Below, in pieces: positions 45,197-54,241 of a stretch of DNA of 64,000 nucleotides. Position numbers and translations under genes: made by a program. Every line of letters starts with the position of its first letter. Positions within the stretch are counted from its first letter, which is position 1. This DNA is from Pantoea alfalfae (GTDB taxonomy: Bacteria; Pseudomonadota; Gammaproteobacteria; Enterobacterales; Enterobacteriaceae): NCBI RefSeq assembly GCF_019880205.1, contig NZ_CP082293.1, positions 171,470 to 235,469 on the forward strand, read 5' to 3'. The notes under the pieces were generated by a model. The model searched no databases, was not told the DNA's origin, and saw only the letters and a list, made by a program, of their open reading frames with translations.

Positions 45197-45888
45197 CAGA
45201 GCGTCTCCCCATCCGCCAGCATGCCAGCGGTAAGAAGGGCTTTCTCCAGCCACGGCGCGCGAAGGTCGCCATCACGAATGGCGGCAATACGCCCGGTTTC
45301 GAAATCCAGTTTTTTCTGCGCCAGCTCGAGCAGGGCAGGGATCTCTTCACGCGGCAGAATCACCACGCCATCACTATCTCCGATGACCAGATCGCCGGGC
45401 TGAATGGCAGCGCCCGCGACAGAAACCGGATAGTTGACCCGTCCCGCAACAGACTTGGTCGGGCCACAGGGATTCAGACCTGCAGCAAACACCGGGAAGC
45501 CGTTCGTACTCAGTGCATCGGCGTCACGCACCGCGCCATCAATGATAATCCCCGCAATGCCGGAGGCTTTAGCCTGGGCCGACATAATCTCGCCGATTAA
45601 TGCACAGCTGATATCGCCTTTGCCATCAACCACAATTACGTCGCCCGGCTGGGCGATAGCCAGTGCAGCATGGATCGCCAGATTATCGCCGGGCCGGACC
45701 TCGACGGTGATAGCGGGACCAGCGACTTTCATCGTGGAGGCGACTGGTTTGACGCGACCATGCAGCGTCCCGCGTCGACCGGCGACATCAGCCAGTATCG
45801 CAGCCTGGAACTGAGCCGCCTGTTGAACAAGCTCTGGTGCGACACGGATAATGTCGCGATTGATGAAGGTATTCTCTGCATGTGGCAT
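45196..45888 (-). CDS. RraA-family protein, probable 4-hydroxy-4-methyl-2-oxoglutarate-type aldolase
   Basis: A 230-residue protein of the RraA-like fold. The family active-site pattern is visible: GEIMSAQAKASGIAGIIIDG followed by AVRDADAL, with the Arg-Asp pair that holds the metal and substrate. In this family, enzymes with this pattern cleave 4-hydroxy-2-oxo acids to pyruvate; others inhibit RNase E. The length (over 220) and operon with a 2-hydroxyacid dehydrogenase point to the enzyme. It is the first gene of the operon and divergent from an IclR-type regulator. Confidence 0.85.
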   Translation of the reverse strand: MPHAENTFINRDIIRVAPELVQQAAQFQAAILADVAGRRGTLHGRVKPVASTMKVAGPAITVEVRPGDNLAIHAALAIAQPGDVIVVDGKGDISCALIGEIMSAQAKASGIAGIIIDGAVRDADALSTNGFPVFAAGLNPCGPTKSVAGRVNYPVSVAGAAIQPGDLVIGDSDGVVILPREEIPALLELAQKKLDFETGRIAAIRDGDLRAPWLEKALLTAGMLADGETL

Positions 45889-45985
45889 AGATTATTCCTC
45901 TTTCGGTTTACCAGATACAACTTAGTTGTACAATATAAAACTACTATATCGATGTTAATTCGCATCGCACCAGTGTTAAGCACTC

Positions 45986-46018
45986 ATTTGTGATGTAAAT
46001 ACGATGTGAATCACAAAT
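45986..46018. promoter_or_regulatory. Candidate IclR operator
   Basis: ATTTGTGAT (45986-45994) and ATCACAAAT (46010-46018) are exact inverted repeats with a 15-base spacer, 43 bases before the IclR-type gene. A separate dyad TAGTT/AACTA with GTACAATATA between lies near 45923-45943 on the RraA side. Both suit divergent control. Confidence 0.6.
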
Positions 46019-46061
46019 TGCGCGGTAAACTGCCTGCCGTCGCATACAGGAGGACGTACCC

Positions 46062-46772
46062 ATGGGGAATGAAGGCGTAATTGCCGTAGAAAAAGCGCTG
46101 GCGCTGCTGGATTGTTTCAAACCTGGCGAGGAGTCGCTGACGCTTACCGCGCTGGCGCAGCTGTCGGGTTATCACAAAACGACGGTCTATCGCCTGATGA
46201 ACTCACTTGAGCGCATGAATTATGTGATTCGCCGTGACAATGGCGTCTATACCCTGGGGCCGAGGCTGCTCTATCTGGGCAAGCTCTATGAACAATCTTT
46301 CCATCTGGCCAGCATTGTTCAGCCTGAGCTTCACGCTCTGGCGACCGCGACGGGTGAAAGCGCCTCATGGTATGTGATTGAAAATGATCAGCGACTCTGT
46401 CTGTTCAGAGCTGAGCCTTCTGAAGGACTGCGTGAAACGCGTCTGCCCGGCACCTTTCTGCCGCTGGATAACTCTGCCATCGGGCAGGTGCTTCGCTACT
46501 GGGGCAAGCACGAACCCCTGTTTGATGCTGTACCTGAACTTCCGCTGTTTACCTCCGGGATGCGCGATCCGCACATTGCGGCATTTTCCGTACCGGTGTT
46601 TGGGGAAGATGACAGGCTGCTCGCTGCGCTGGCACTCACCGGGCCATCGTCACGTCTGACGCAGGCGAAGTGTGAGAGCGGACTGGGGAAACTGATGAAA
46701 GAAGCGGCCAGCCGGCTCTCAGTTAAATCAGGCGCGCATAAAGTGACATGCGATAATTTTTATAAGATTTAG
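46062..46772 (+). CDS. IclR-family transcriptional regulator
   Basis: A 236-residue regulator with the N-terminal winged helix (AVEKALALLDCF, LTALAQLSGYHKTTVYRLMN, YTLGPRLLYLGKLYE) and the C-terminal effector domain (PVFGEDDRLLAALALTGPSS). The match to IclR is clear across the length. It is divergent from the RraA/hydroxyacid dehydrogenase operon with an exact inverted repeat between them, so it most likely controls that operon in response to an organic acid. Ribosome site AGGAGG precedes the start. Confidence 0.92.
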   Translation: MGNEGVIAVEKALALLDCFKPGEESLTLTALAQLSGYHKTTVYRLMNSLERMNYVIRRDNGVYTLGPRLLYLGKLYEQSFHLASIVQPELHALATATGESASWYVIENDQRLCLFRAEPSEGLRETRLPGTFLPLDNSAIGQVLRYWGKHEPLFDAVPELPLFTSGMRDPHIAAFSVPVFGEDDRLLAALALTGPSSRLTQAKCESGLGKLMKEAASRLSVKSGAHKVTCDNFYKI

Positions 46773-47226
46773 CAAATGTGTAGGGCACAGGTGATCCCCT
46801 GTCAGGGCCGTGCCCTTAGCAGCAATTTTCTGCAGGCTGGAATCGATTGATTTCCGCTAAGGTGAATAAAAAGATGTCCGGCGTGTCTGAGTACGAAACC
46901 GTCAAAAGCCTCGCAGATGTGGTGGGGTGATAATAATTTATTGATTTAAATTAAAATTATTTATTTCCGTAGCGTCTTAAAACATCCTGATTTCACTCCA
47001 GATGTTTTCAGGCACGCTGGCCGCATGAAAAATTCCCCGCTTTCCCGCCTCAACATGAATTTCCTTCATGTTCGTTGAAATTTAATCACTTTTTTTCAAC
47101 CGGATGTTGAGGCATAAAGTAAGAATTGTTAATAACTTTGAGTCATATGAACGCTTGTTAAGGGATAGCGAAGTTGCATAACCCTGAAGCAACAAATCAT
47201 ATCAGCGACCAGGATATCCGATAGCG
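46773..47226. promoter_or_regulatory. Region upstream of mesX with MetR-type sites
   Basis: A hairpin AGGGCAC/GTGCCCT (about 46782-46820) follows the IclR gene and may aid termination. CATGAATTTCCTTCATG (47054-47070) is a perfect dyad that contains the exact MetR consensus TGAA-N5-TTCA. GTTGAAA (47074-47080) and TTTCAAC (47094-47100) form a second, wider dyad. No MetJ box (AGACGTCT) was seen. MetR activates methionine synthase genes with homocysteine, so this suits the genes downstream. Confidence 0.7.
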
Positions 47227-48207
47227 ATGAACAACGTAGCCTTTACCCTTAAGCGCATTCGTTTCGACGAAAACTATAACCCTTCGAAAAATACGCGGGC
47301 GACGACTAACTTCGCTAATCTGGCGCGTGGTGAAAAACGCCAGGAAAACCTGCATAACGCGCTGGCGATGATCGACAACCGGTTTAACGCGCTGGCGCAC
47401 TGGGACAACCCAAAAAGCGATCGTTACTCTGTCGAACTTGAGATTATTTCTGCTGAGCTGAATCTTCGTCCTGGCAGCAACGACGAATCGTTCCCGGCGA
47501 TTGAGATTCTGAAGACCCATATCGTCGATCACAAAACCGGTGAACGTTTCGAAGGGATTGTCGGCAATAACTTCTCATCCTACGTACGTGATTATGATTT
47601 CAGCGTGGTGCTGACAGAGCATAATAAAGGGCAGACTGAATTCAGTCTGCCGGATGATTTTGGCCAGCTGCACGGCAACATTTTTAAAAGCTTCGTCAAC
47701 TCAGCGGCCTATAAAGAAAACTTCAATAAGTCTCCGGTCATCTGTCTGAGTGTGTCGAGCAAAAATACCTATGTGCGTACCGGTAATGTGCATCCGGTGC
47801 TGGGCATCGAATACCAGCAGGATGCGCCTTCGCTGACTGATTTTTATTTTGGAAAAATGGGCCTGAAAGTGCGTTTCTTTATGCCGCAGGGCAGTGTTGC
47901 GCCGCTGGCCTTCTACTTCCACGGTGACCTGCTCAGCGATTACACCAATCTGGAGCTGATCAGCACTATCAGCACCATGGAAACTTTTCAGAAGATCTAT
48001 CGCCCGGAAATTTATAACGCGAATTCTGCAGCCGGACAGTGCTATCAGCCAACGCTGCACCATCAGGATTATTCATTAACCCGCATCGTTTACGATCGCG
48101 AAGAGCGCAGCCGTCTGGCCGTTGAGCAGGGTAAGTTTACTGAGGCGCATTTCATCAAGCCTAATCAGACACTTCTCGCACAATGGTCTGCTGAATCCGT
48201 TCTTTGA
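47227..48207 (+). CDS. mesX: MesX (DUF1852), partner of the folate-independent methionine synthase
   Basis: A 326-residue soluble protein of the DUF1852 family. FTLKRIRFDENYNPSKNTRA at the start, SDRYSVELEIISAELNL, FEGIVGNNFSSYVRDYDFSV and the C-terminal LTRIVYDREERSRLAVEQGK are typical. In published genetic work on folate-independent methionine synthases, DUF1852 (MesX) was needed for the MesD form of the enzyme, which also needs oxygen; its exact job was left open, possibly making the methyl donor. It lies 27 bases upstream of mesD, and a MetR-type site precedes it. Confidence 0.85.
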   Translation: MNNVAFTLKRIRFDENYNPSKNTRATTNFANLARGEKRQENLHNALAMIDNRFNALAHWDNPKSDRYSVELEIISAELNLRPGSNDESFPAIEILKTHIVDHKTGERFEGIVGNNFSSYVRDYDFSVVLTEHNKGQTEFSLPDDFGQLHGNIFKSFVNSAAYKENFNKSPVICLSVSSKNTYVRTGNVHPVLGIEYQQDAPSLTDFYFGKMGLKVRFFMPQGSVAPLAFYFHGDLLSDYTNLELISTISTMETFQKIYRPEIYNANSAAGQCYQPTLHHQDYSLTRIVYDREERSRLAVEQGKFTEAHFIKPNQTLLAQWSAESVL

Positions 48208-48234
48208 TTAATTAAAAACAAAAGGTCACCTGCT

Positions 48235-49266
48235 ATGAAAACTTTATTACCGACATCCACTGCGGGCAGCCTGCCTAAACCGTCCTGGATTGCGCAGCCA
48301 GAGGTCCTGTGGTCACCCTGGAAACTGCAGGATGAAGAGTTAGTTGACGGTAAAAGAGATGCACTGCGTCTCTGTCTGGACGACCAGGTTCGCGCCGGCA
48401 TTGATATCGTCAGTGATGGTGAGCAGACCCGTCAGCACTTTGTAACGACGTTTATTGAACACCTCAGCGGCGTGGATTTTGAGAAGCGTGAAGTGGTCCG
48501 CATCCGTAATCGTTATGACGCCAGCGTGCCGACTGTAGTGGGTGAAGTCTCACGTCAGAAGCCGGTGTTTGTTGAAGATGCAAAAATCCTGCGCAAGCTG
48601 ACCGATCGTCCTATTAAGTGGGCGTTGCCGGGTCCGATGACGATGATCGATACCCTTTATGACAATCACTATAAAAGTCGTGAAAAGCTGGCCTGGGAAT
48701 TCGCAAAAATCCTGAATCAGGAAGCGAAAGAGTTAGAAGCCGCAGGCGTTGATATTATTCAGTTCGACGAACCAGCCTTTAACGTCTTCTTTGATGAAGT
48801 GAATGACTGGGGTATTGCCGCACTGGAGCGTGCTATTGACGGTCTGAAGTGTGAAACCGCCGTTCACATCTGCTACGGCTACGGTATCAAAGCCAATACC
48901 GACTGGAAGAAAACGCTGGGCACAGAGTGGCGCCAGTATGAAGAGGTCTTCCCAAAATTGCAGCGTTCGGCTATCGACATCGTCTCACTGGAGTGCCAGA
49001 ACTCGCGCGTTCCGATGGATCTGATTGAGCTGATTCGCGGTAAAAAAGTCATGGTCGGTGCTATCGACGTAGCGACTCATGAAATTGAGACGCCGGAAGC
49101 AGTGGCAAGCACGCTGCGTAAAGCGCTGCAGTTTGTGGATGCTGAAAATCTCTATCCTTCAACCAACTGCGGCATGATTCCTCTGCCGCGCCAGGTTGCC
49201 AATGGCAAACTGCATGCGTTGAGTGCGGGTGCCGAGATTGTCCGCCGGGAAATTCTGGGAAAATAA
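48235..49266 (+). CDS. mesD: MesD-type methionine synthase (core MetE domain)
   Basis: A 343-residue protein matching only the catalytic C-terminal domain of MetE. Zinc ligands are visible: His and Cys in AVHICYGYG, Glu in IVSLECQNS and Cys in YPSTNCGMIPL. STAGSLPKPSWI and QFDEPAFNVFFDEV bind homocysteine in the family. The folate-binding N-terminal domain of MetE is missing, so the methyl group must come from something other than methyltetrahydrofolate. The link with mesX marks it as the oxygen-dependent MesD form. It lies 27 bases after mesX in one operon. Confidence 0.88.
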   Translation: MKTLLPTSTAGSLPKPSWIAQPEVLWSPWKLQDEELVDGKRDALRLCLDDQVRAGIDIVSDGEQTRQHFVTTFIEHLSGVDFEKREVVRIRNRYDASVPTVVGEVSRQKPVFVEDAKILRKLTDRPIKWALPGPMTMIDTLYDNHYKSREKLAWEFAKILNQEAKELEAAGVDIIQFDEPAFNVFFDEVNDWGIAALERAIDGLKCETAVHICYGYGIKANTDWKKTLGTEWRQYEEVFPKLQRSAIDIVSLECQNSRVPMDLIELIRGKKVMVGAIDVATHEIETPEAVASTLRKALQFVDAENLYPSTNCGMIPLPRQVANGKLHALSAGAEIVRREILGK

Positions 49267-49284
49267 TCTTTTCCTGAGCAGACG

Positions 49285-49328
49285 CAGTCCGGTTTCAGAG
49301 GCCTGAAAGGCGATTTAAAACCGGACTG
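49285..49328. terminator. Inverted repeat after mesD
   Basis: CAGTCCGGTTT (49285-49295) and AAACCGGACTG (49318-49328) are exact inverted repeats of 11 bases with a 22-base loop. It lies 18 bases after the mesD stop. No T run follows, so it may protect the RNA end rather than terminate alone. Confidence 0.5.
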
Positions 49329-49489
49329 AACTGCCCTTAGTGTTGCTTTATCTTTCCCGCCATCCGTCTCTTTATTATTCTCTTCATCCCACTCCTCTTA
49401 CATCACGATCAAATTCCCTGGTCTGAAACCTTTGTAACGTAATCCGCCAGGCTGTCGGGTTCAGCGTTCACGCCCGTTTCAGGTTACGT

Positions 49490-52400
49490 TCAGCTCAGGG
49501 GGGCGTCAGCGGAGCGGAGTTGACCCGGACGAATTCTGAACCATATCGCGTACATCGCCGGCAGGAATACCAGCGTAATCAGGGTGCCGCCTAACGTACC
49601 GCCAATCAGGGTATATGCCAGCGTTCCCCAGAATACGGAGTGCGTCAGCGGAATGAAGGCCAGAATGGCAGCCATTGCCGTCAGCAGCACCGGACGCGCA
49701 CGCTGTATCGTTGCCTCTACCACCGCATCAAAAGGCGAGAGTCCTTGATGCTCATTATGGTGAATCTGCCCTATCAGGATTAGCGTGTTGCGCATCAGGA
49801 TGCCCGACAGCGCTATCAGTCCAACCAGTGCATTGATGCCAAACGGCTGGTTAAACAGAAGTAGCGTCGGCACCACACCAATCAGTCCCAGAGGCGACGT
49901 CAGAAAGACCATCACCATCGCCGACATCGAACGCACCTGCAGAATGATAATCAGCAGCGTCATGGCGATCATAATCGGGAACAGCGGTGCCATTGCTTTG
50001 GTCGCTTTGCCAGATTCTTCAATCGAGCCTGCCTGTTCAATGCGGTAGCCCGCTGGCAGTGAATCGATGATGGGCTGTAACGCTTTGAGCATCTGCTTTG
50101 AGACATCCGGCGGCTGCAGATGCTCAGCAATATCACCGCGCACCGTCAGCGTCGGGGTGCGATCGCGGCGGCGCAGAATCGGATCTTCCATGCGTACATC
50201 AACGTCGCCTATCTGAGAGAGTGGAATACGCTGACCTGAGGAACCGACTAAGGTAAAGCCCGCTATTCTGGCCGGATCGAGCCGGATGTTACCCGCCGCA
50301 CGTCCCATAACCTGTACGGAGCGGATATCTTCACGTACTGAGGTAATCGGAACGCCAGAAAGCAGGAACTGAAGCTGCTCTGCCACCGCATTCGATGTCA
50401 GTCCCACGGCCTGCAGACGATCCTGATTAAGCGTGAAATGCAGCGTCGGCACCTTTGGCCCCCAATCCATATTAACTGTTCTCATTAGCGGACTGGCCTG
50501 TAGCACTGCCTCTACGTCGGCTGCGATGGCGCGCAACGTGTCGGGATCCGGCCCCATGACGCGATACGCCACCGGATAGGGCGAGTAGGGGCCAAACACC
50601 AGTTGTGTCACGCGGATGCGCGCCTCTGCTGCAAGTCCATGAGCCGCCGCTTCGCGTAACCTGTGCTTGAGTGCTTCACGCGCTTCCTGGCTGTCCGTCA
50701 GCACAACAATTTTCGCAAACGAGGGGTCGGGCAGTTCGGGAGCCATGGCCAGATAAAAACGCGGTGACCCTTGTCCGATATAAGATGTGACGATTTTTGC
50801 CTCTGGCTGCTTCTGCAGCCAGGCTTCGATTTTTGCAGTCGCCTGGCTGGTCTCCTCGATTGACGTTCCATAAGGCATCTGGACTTCTGCCAGCACTTCC
50901 GGGCGGTCAGAGGTGGGGAAAAATTGTGCGTTCACAATCCCCATGCCGAGCACGGCAAGCGTAAATAGAGCAACCACCGAACCGGCCACCAGCCATTTGC
51001 CTGCGATGACACGGCCCAGAATATGACGGAATCGGTTGTAATGGCGGGTGTTATAAATCGCGGTATGTCCTCCCGCCACCGTTTTGATCTCCGGCAGCAT
51101 TTTCACGCCAAGATAAGGCGTAAAGACCACCGCCACTATCCACGAGGCGATCAGGGCGATGCCGACAATCCAGAACATATTGCTGGTGTACTCGCCGGCG
51201 GTAGATTGTGCAAAACCATTCGGCATAAAGCCCACAGCGGTAACCAGCGTACCCGCCAGCATTGGTGCCGCCGTATGACTCCAGGCATAGGCAGAGGCTT
51301 TGATGCGGTCATAACCTTCTTCCATTTTGACCACCATCATTTCAATCGCGATGATGGCGTCATCGACCAGCAAACCCAGGGCAAGGATCAGCGAACCCAG
51401 GGTGATGCGATCAAAATTCTTGCCGGAAGCCTCCATCACAACAAACACGATAGCCAGTGTCAGTGGCACGGCTGCGGCGACCACCACACCAACCCGCCAG
51501 CCCATACTGACAAAGCAGACCACCATGACCACCAGCAGGGCGACAAAGAACTTGATCATGAATTCGTCTACGGCTGAACTGATGTTGATGGCCTGATCGG
51601 TGACCTTCGTCAGCGTCATACCCAACGGCATGCCGTCATTAATTCTGGCCGTTTCCTCATCCAGTGCCTTACCGAGATCGAGGCCATTCCAGCCGTCGCG
51701 CATAACGACGCCTAACAACAGCGCCTGCTCGCCCTGATTACGTACGATAAAAGTCGCCGGATCTTCATAGCCTCGCTCAACCGTCGCGACGTCTGAAAGG
51801 CGCAGTGTTCTGCCCCCGGCAACGACAGGCGTCTGGCGGATTTTTTCCAGTGTGTCGAAGGCGCCATCAAGACGAATAAAGATTTGGGGGCCGCTGGCAT
51901 CTATCGAACCGGCCGGGGTCAGCACGTTCTGACTGTTCAGGGCAGAAAAGATATCCTGGGGGGAAATGCCGAGCGTGGCCAGCCTGTCATGAGAGAACGA
52001 GATAAAAATTCGCTCACTCTGCTCACCAATAATGTTGACCTTTTTTACGCCGGCTACATGCAGAAGCTGCTGGCGCAGCGATTCAGCATCCCTTGCCAGC
52101 AGACGCTGCGGCTCCCCCCTGGCCTTAAGCGCAAATAAGGCAAAAGTCACATCAGAGAACTCGTCATTAACCATCGGTCCGATGACACCCGCGGGCAGGC
52201 TGCTGGCTTCATCACGGACTTTCTTGCGCGCCTGATAGAACTCTTCCTGCACCTGTGAAGGCGGCGTGCTGTCCTGCAGTGACAGCATGGTAAACGCCAG
52301 ACCCGGACGGGTATAGGTCTCACTGCGGTCGTACCACTTAAGCTCCTGCAGACGCTTCTCCAGCGGCTCAGCAACCTGATCCTGCATCTCCCGGGCAGTA

Positions 52401-52576
52401 GCACCCGGCCAGGCTGTGATAATGGTCATCTGCTTGACAGTAAAAGGCGGGTCTTCCGCTCGCCCAAGTTCGAAGAACGACAGAATACCGGCAACAGTAA
52501 TCAGAATGATCAGGAAGAGGGTAATCGATCGCTCACGTACAGCCAGCGCCGAGAGATTGAAACGTCCCTTGCTCAT
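49490..52576 (-). CDS. RND efflux transporter, inner-membrane pump subunit
   Basis: A 1028-residue AcrB-family pump of full length. N-terminal VRERSITLFLIILITVAGIL, two large periplasmic loops and 12 predicted membrane segments are present. SLILALGLLVDDAIIAIEMM carries the paired Asp of the proton path in segment 4, and GINALVGLIALSGILMRNTL with FGINALVG is the second repeat. It is closest in pattern to the TriC/VmeF-like single-pump branch rather than AcrB itself. It is the second gene of the operon with the adaptor. No outer-membrane channel gene follows, so it must use a TolC from elsewhere. Confidence 0.92.
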   Translation of the reverse strand: MSKGRFNLSALAVRERSITLFLIILITVAGILSFFELGRAEDPPFTVKQMTIITAWPGATAREMQDQVAEPLEKRLQELKWYDRSETYTRPGLAFTMLSLQDSTPPSQVQEEFYQARKKVRDEASSLPAGVIGPMVNDEFSDVTFALFALKARGEPQRLLARDAESLRQQLLHVAGVKKVNIIGEQSERIFISFSHDRLATLGISPQDIFSALNSQNVLTPAGSIDASGPQIFIRLDGAFDTLEKIRQTPVVAGGRTLRLSDVATVERGYEDPATFIVRNQGEQALLLGVVMRDGWNGLDLGKALDEETARINDGMPLGMTLTKVTDQAINISSAVDEFMIKFFVALLVVMVVCFVSMGWRVGVVVAAAVPLTLAIVFVVMEASGKNFDRITLGSLILALGLLVDDAIIAIEMMVVKMEEGYDRIKASAYAWSHTAAPMLAGTLVTAVGFMPNGFAQSTAGEYTSNMFWIVGIALIASWIVAVVFTPYLGVKMLPEIKTVAGGHTAIYNTRHYNRFRHILGRVIAGKWLVAGSVVALFTLAVLGMGIVNAQFFPTSDRPEVLAEVQMPYGTSIEETSQATAKIEAWLQKQPEAKIVTSYIGQGSPRFYLAMAPELPDPSFAKIVVLTDSQEAREALKHRLREAAAHGLAAEARIRVTQLVFGPYSPYPVAYRVMGPDPDTLRAIAADVEAVLQASPLMRTVNMDWGPKVPTLHFTLNQDRLQAVGLTSNAVAEQLQFLLSGVPITSVREDIRSVQVMGRAAGNIRLDPARIAGFTLVGSSGQRIPLSQIGDVDVRMEDPILRRRDRTPTLTVRGDIAEHLQPPDVSKQMLKALQPIIDSLPAGYRIEQAGSIEESGKATKAMAPLFPIMIAMTLLIIILQVRSMSAMVMVFLTSPLGLIGVVPTLLLFNQPFGINALVGLIALSGILMRNTLILIGQIHHNEHQGLSPFDAVVEATIQRARPVLLTAMAAILAFIPLTHSVFWGTLAYTLIGGTLGGTLITLVFLPAMYAIWFRIRPGQLRSADAPLS

Positions 52577-53682
52577 GGATGACTCCCCGCACTGTGCGCG
52601 TTGCCGTGCGAAGCCGTGCGCACTTTTTCACCCTCATGGAGCAGATGCGCGCCAAGCGCAACGACCTGCTCACCCGGCTTGAGTTTTCCGACAACGCCGG
52701 CGTTGTCATCCCCAAGGTTAATCACCTGCACCGGGCGCCATGAGACGGTTGCGGGCTGACCTGAAATGCTCCAGACGCCCGGCCCTTTACCCGGATCGTA
52801 GAGCGCGGCTAAGGGCACGTTCATTACCGCAGCTTTGCTGGCGTTTTCCGCGATGTTAAGCGTGACGGTCGAGCCCAGCGGTGCATTAGCCAGCGCGCCT
52901 TCCAGTACATATCTCGCTTCAAAGGTTCGCGTCACCGGATCAGCGGCATCTGATAGCAGGCGCAGCCTGGCGGGCACCCGTTTATCTCCGGAGCCGTAAA
53001 GCGTCGCCTGAGCATCACTGTCCGGCGCAGGCCTGAGCGTCTCAGGTAACTGTACGATGGCCTCACGATGTCCGGCTCTGGCGAGCCGGATAACCGCCTG
53101 TCCGGCACTGACCACCTGACCCGGTTCTGCCAGCGTATCTACGACAACGCCATCGGCGTCGGCCAGCAGCACGGCATAACCCGTTGCATTCTGCGCGACG
53201 CTGGCCTGTGCCTGTGCGGCTCTGAGATCGGCTCTGGCCGTATCGGCAGCGGCCTTTATCTGGTCGTAGGCTGATGCCGATACGGCACCCGTCGTGACAA
53301 GGCCTCGATAGCGCGCTTCATCCTGTGTGGCTTGCTTAGCCCGTGCCCGCGCTGCCTCCACAACCTGTTGCTGAGCCTGAGACTGCAGTGTCAGGTCAAT
53401 CGGATCCAGACGCATCAGCGGCTGACCGCGTTTGACCGCCTGACCGGTATCCACCAGACGTTCAAGGATTTTGCCTTGTACTCTGAAACTGAGATCGCTT
53501 TGAATCCGGGCGACCACAACGCCGGTAAAGGCGTGGGATCGATCTATCGCGCTTACCACGGTTGCAGTCCGCACCAGAGGAGCCTGCGTTCGGGGATCGT
53601 CGCGGGTGGAAGGTTCACCGCAGGCCACCAAAGCCAGCGGCAACACGTAAACAGCAAGGGTGGCGGATTTAAGCCTGAGCAT
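52573..53682 (-). CDS. RND efflux periplasmic adaptor (lipoprotein)
   Basis: A 369-residue membrane-fusion protein with a lipoprotein signal (YVLPLALVAC-GEP, the Cys being the lipid site). It has the barrel-sandwich domain (RVQGKILERLVDTGQAVKRG), a coiled-coil hairpin about residues 105-165 (QAQQQVVEAARARAKQATQD) and the lipoyl/beta-barrel parts. It connects the inner-membrane pump to an outer-membrane channel. The stop overlaps the start of the pump gene by four bases (ATGA). Upstream lie two copies of a GTGAC/GTCAC dyad that could be regulator sites. Confidence 0.9.
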   Translation of the reverse strand: MLRLKSATLAVYVLPLALVACGEPSTRDDPRTQAPLVRTATVVSAIDRSHAFTGVVVARIQSDLSFRVQGKILERLVDTGQAVKRGQPLMRLDPIDLTLQSQAQQQVVEAARARAKQATQDEARYRGLVTTGAVSASAYDQIKAAADTARADLRAAQAQASVAQNATGYAVLLADADGVVVDTLAEPGQVVSAGQAVIRLARAGHREAIVQLPETLRPAPDSDAQATLYGSGDKRVPARLRLLSDAADPVTRTFEARYVLEGALANAPLGSTVTLNIAENASKAAVMNVPLAALYDPGKGPGVWSISGQPATVSWRPVQVINLGDDNAGVVGKLKPGEQVVALGAHLLHEGEKVRTASHGNAHSAGSHP

Positions 53683-53728
53683 AAGTTCCCTTAAAGCGGT
53701 AACAGGATAGTTTGCGCATTCTCATTCT

Positions 53729-53755
53729 TGTGACTAATTAAGTCAATGGTCACTT
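53729..53755. promoter_or_regulatory. Operator-like dyad near the RND operon, copy 1
   Basis: TGTGAC at the left and AATGGTCACTT at the right frame a GTGAC-N14-GTCAC type inverted repeat. TGACTAATTAAGTCA inside it is a dyad of its own. It lies 47 bases before the adaptor gene. The second copy is inverted at 53982-54008. Confidence 0.55.
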
Positions 53756-53981
53756 ATGGCTGGATTTTTATCATCAACAAATTAAGGCATGTCACTGTAA
53801 AGGAGTCATAACAAAAGGTTGTGGCAGCTGAGCAGGAGAATATCCGAGGCTGCGGGCAATGGAAAACGGTTCCTGTTCACCTTGCATTTTTGGGGCGGCA
53901 AGCCAGGTGGATCTATGATTCAGCCGCAGATGGGTATCGGCAGATCCTGTTCCCTTAACGTCGCTGACCCTGATTGACTTA

Positions 53982-54008
53982 AAGTGACCATTATGAAATT
54001 AGGTCACA
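53982..54008. promoter_or_regulatory. Operator-like dyad near the RND operon, copy 2
   Basis: The complement reads TGTGAC, then 10 changed bases, then AATGGTCACTT, so both ends equal copy 1 (53729-53755) in the opposite orientation. The distance between copies is about 226 bases. Such pairs usually flank a divergent repressor gene, which is not present here. Confidence 0.55.
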
Positions 54009-54241
54009 AATCGCGAGGGATGTCAGGCAGATCGATGTTCCTCCCGCTTTTTCGGAAAACAAGGTCTGTATAGCCGTTAACGCGCCCCTGTCATTCAGTG
54101 AATACAGCTTATCGCTGCCGTACCTGATGCCTGCCCTTTTTATTAAGCCTCCTCCGTAAAAACCGGCAATGTGTTAATGAATAGTAAATTTCTTTGCCAG
54201 CGGATATAACATATTGATAATCCCGCATCGCAGAGAAAAAT

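Larger units (their letters stand above)
53683..54241. other. Region upstream of the RND operon, no gene seen
   Basis: The only structure is the pair of related dyads listed separately. A frame from about 53830 to 53960 is open but has no start or family pattern. A regulator gene might have been lost from here. Confidence 0.4.

Noticed and set aside
51023..51577. Plus-strand frame of 184 codons opposite the RND pump gene
   Set aside because: His- and Asp-rich composition without any domain. The minus strand has a full-length pump with membrane segments.
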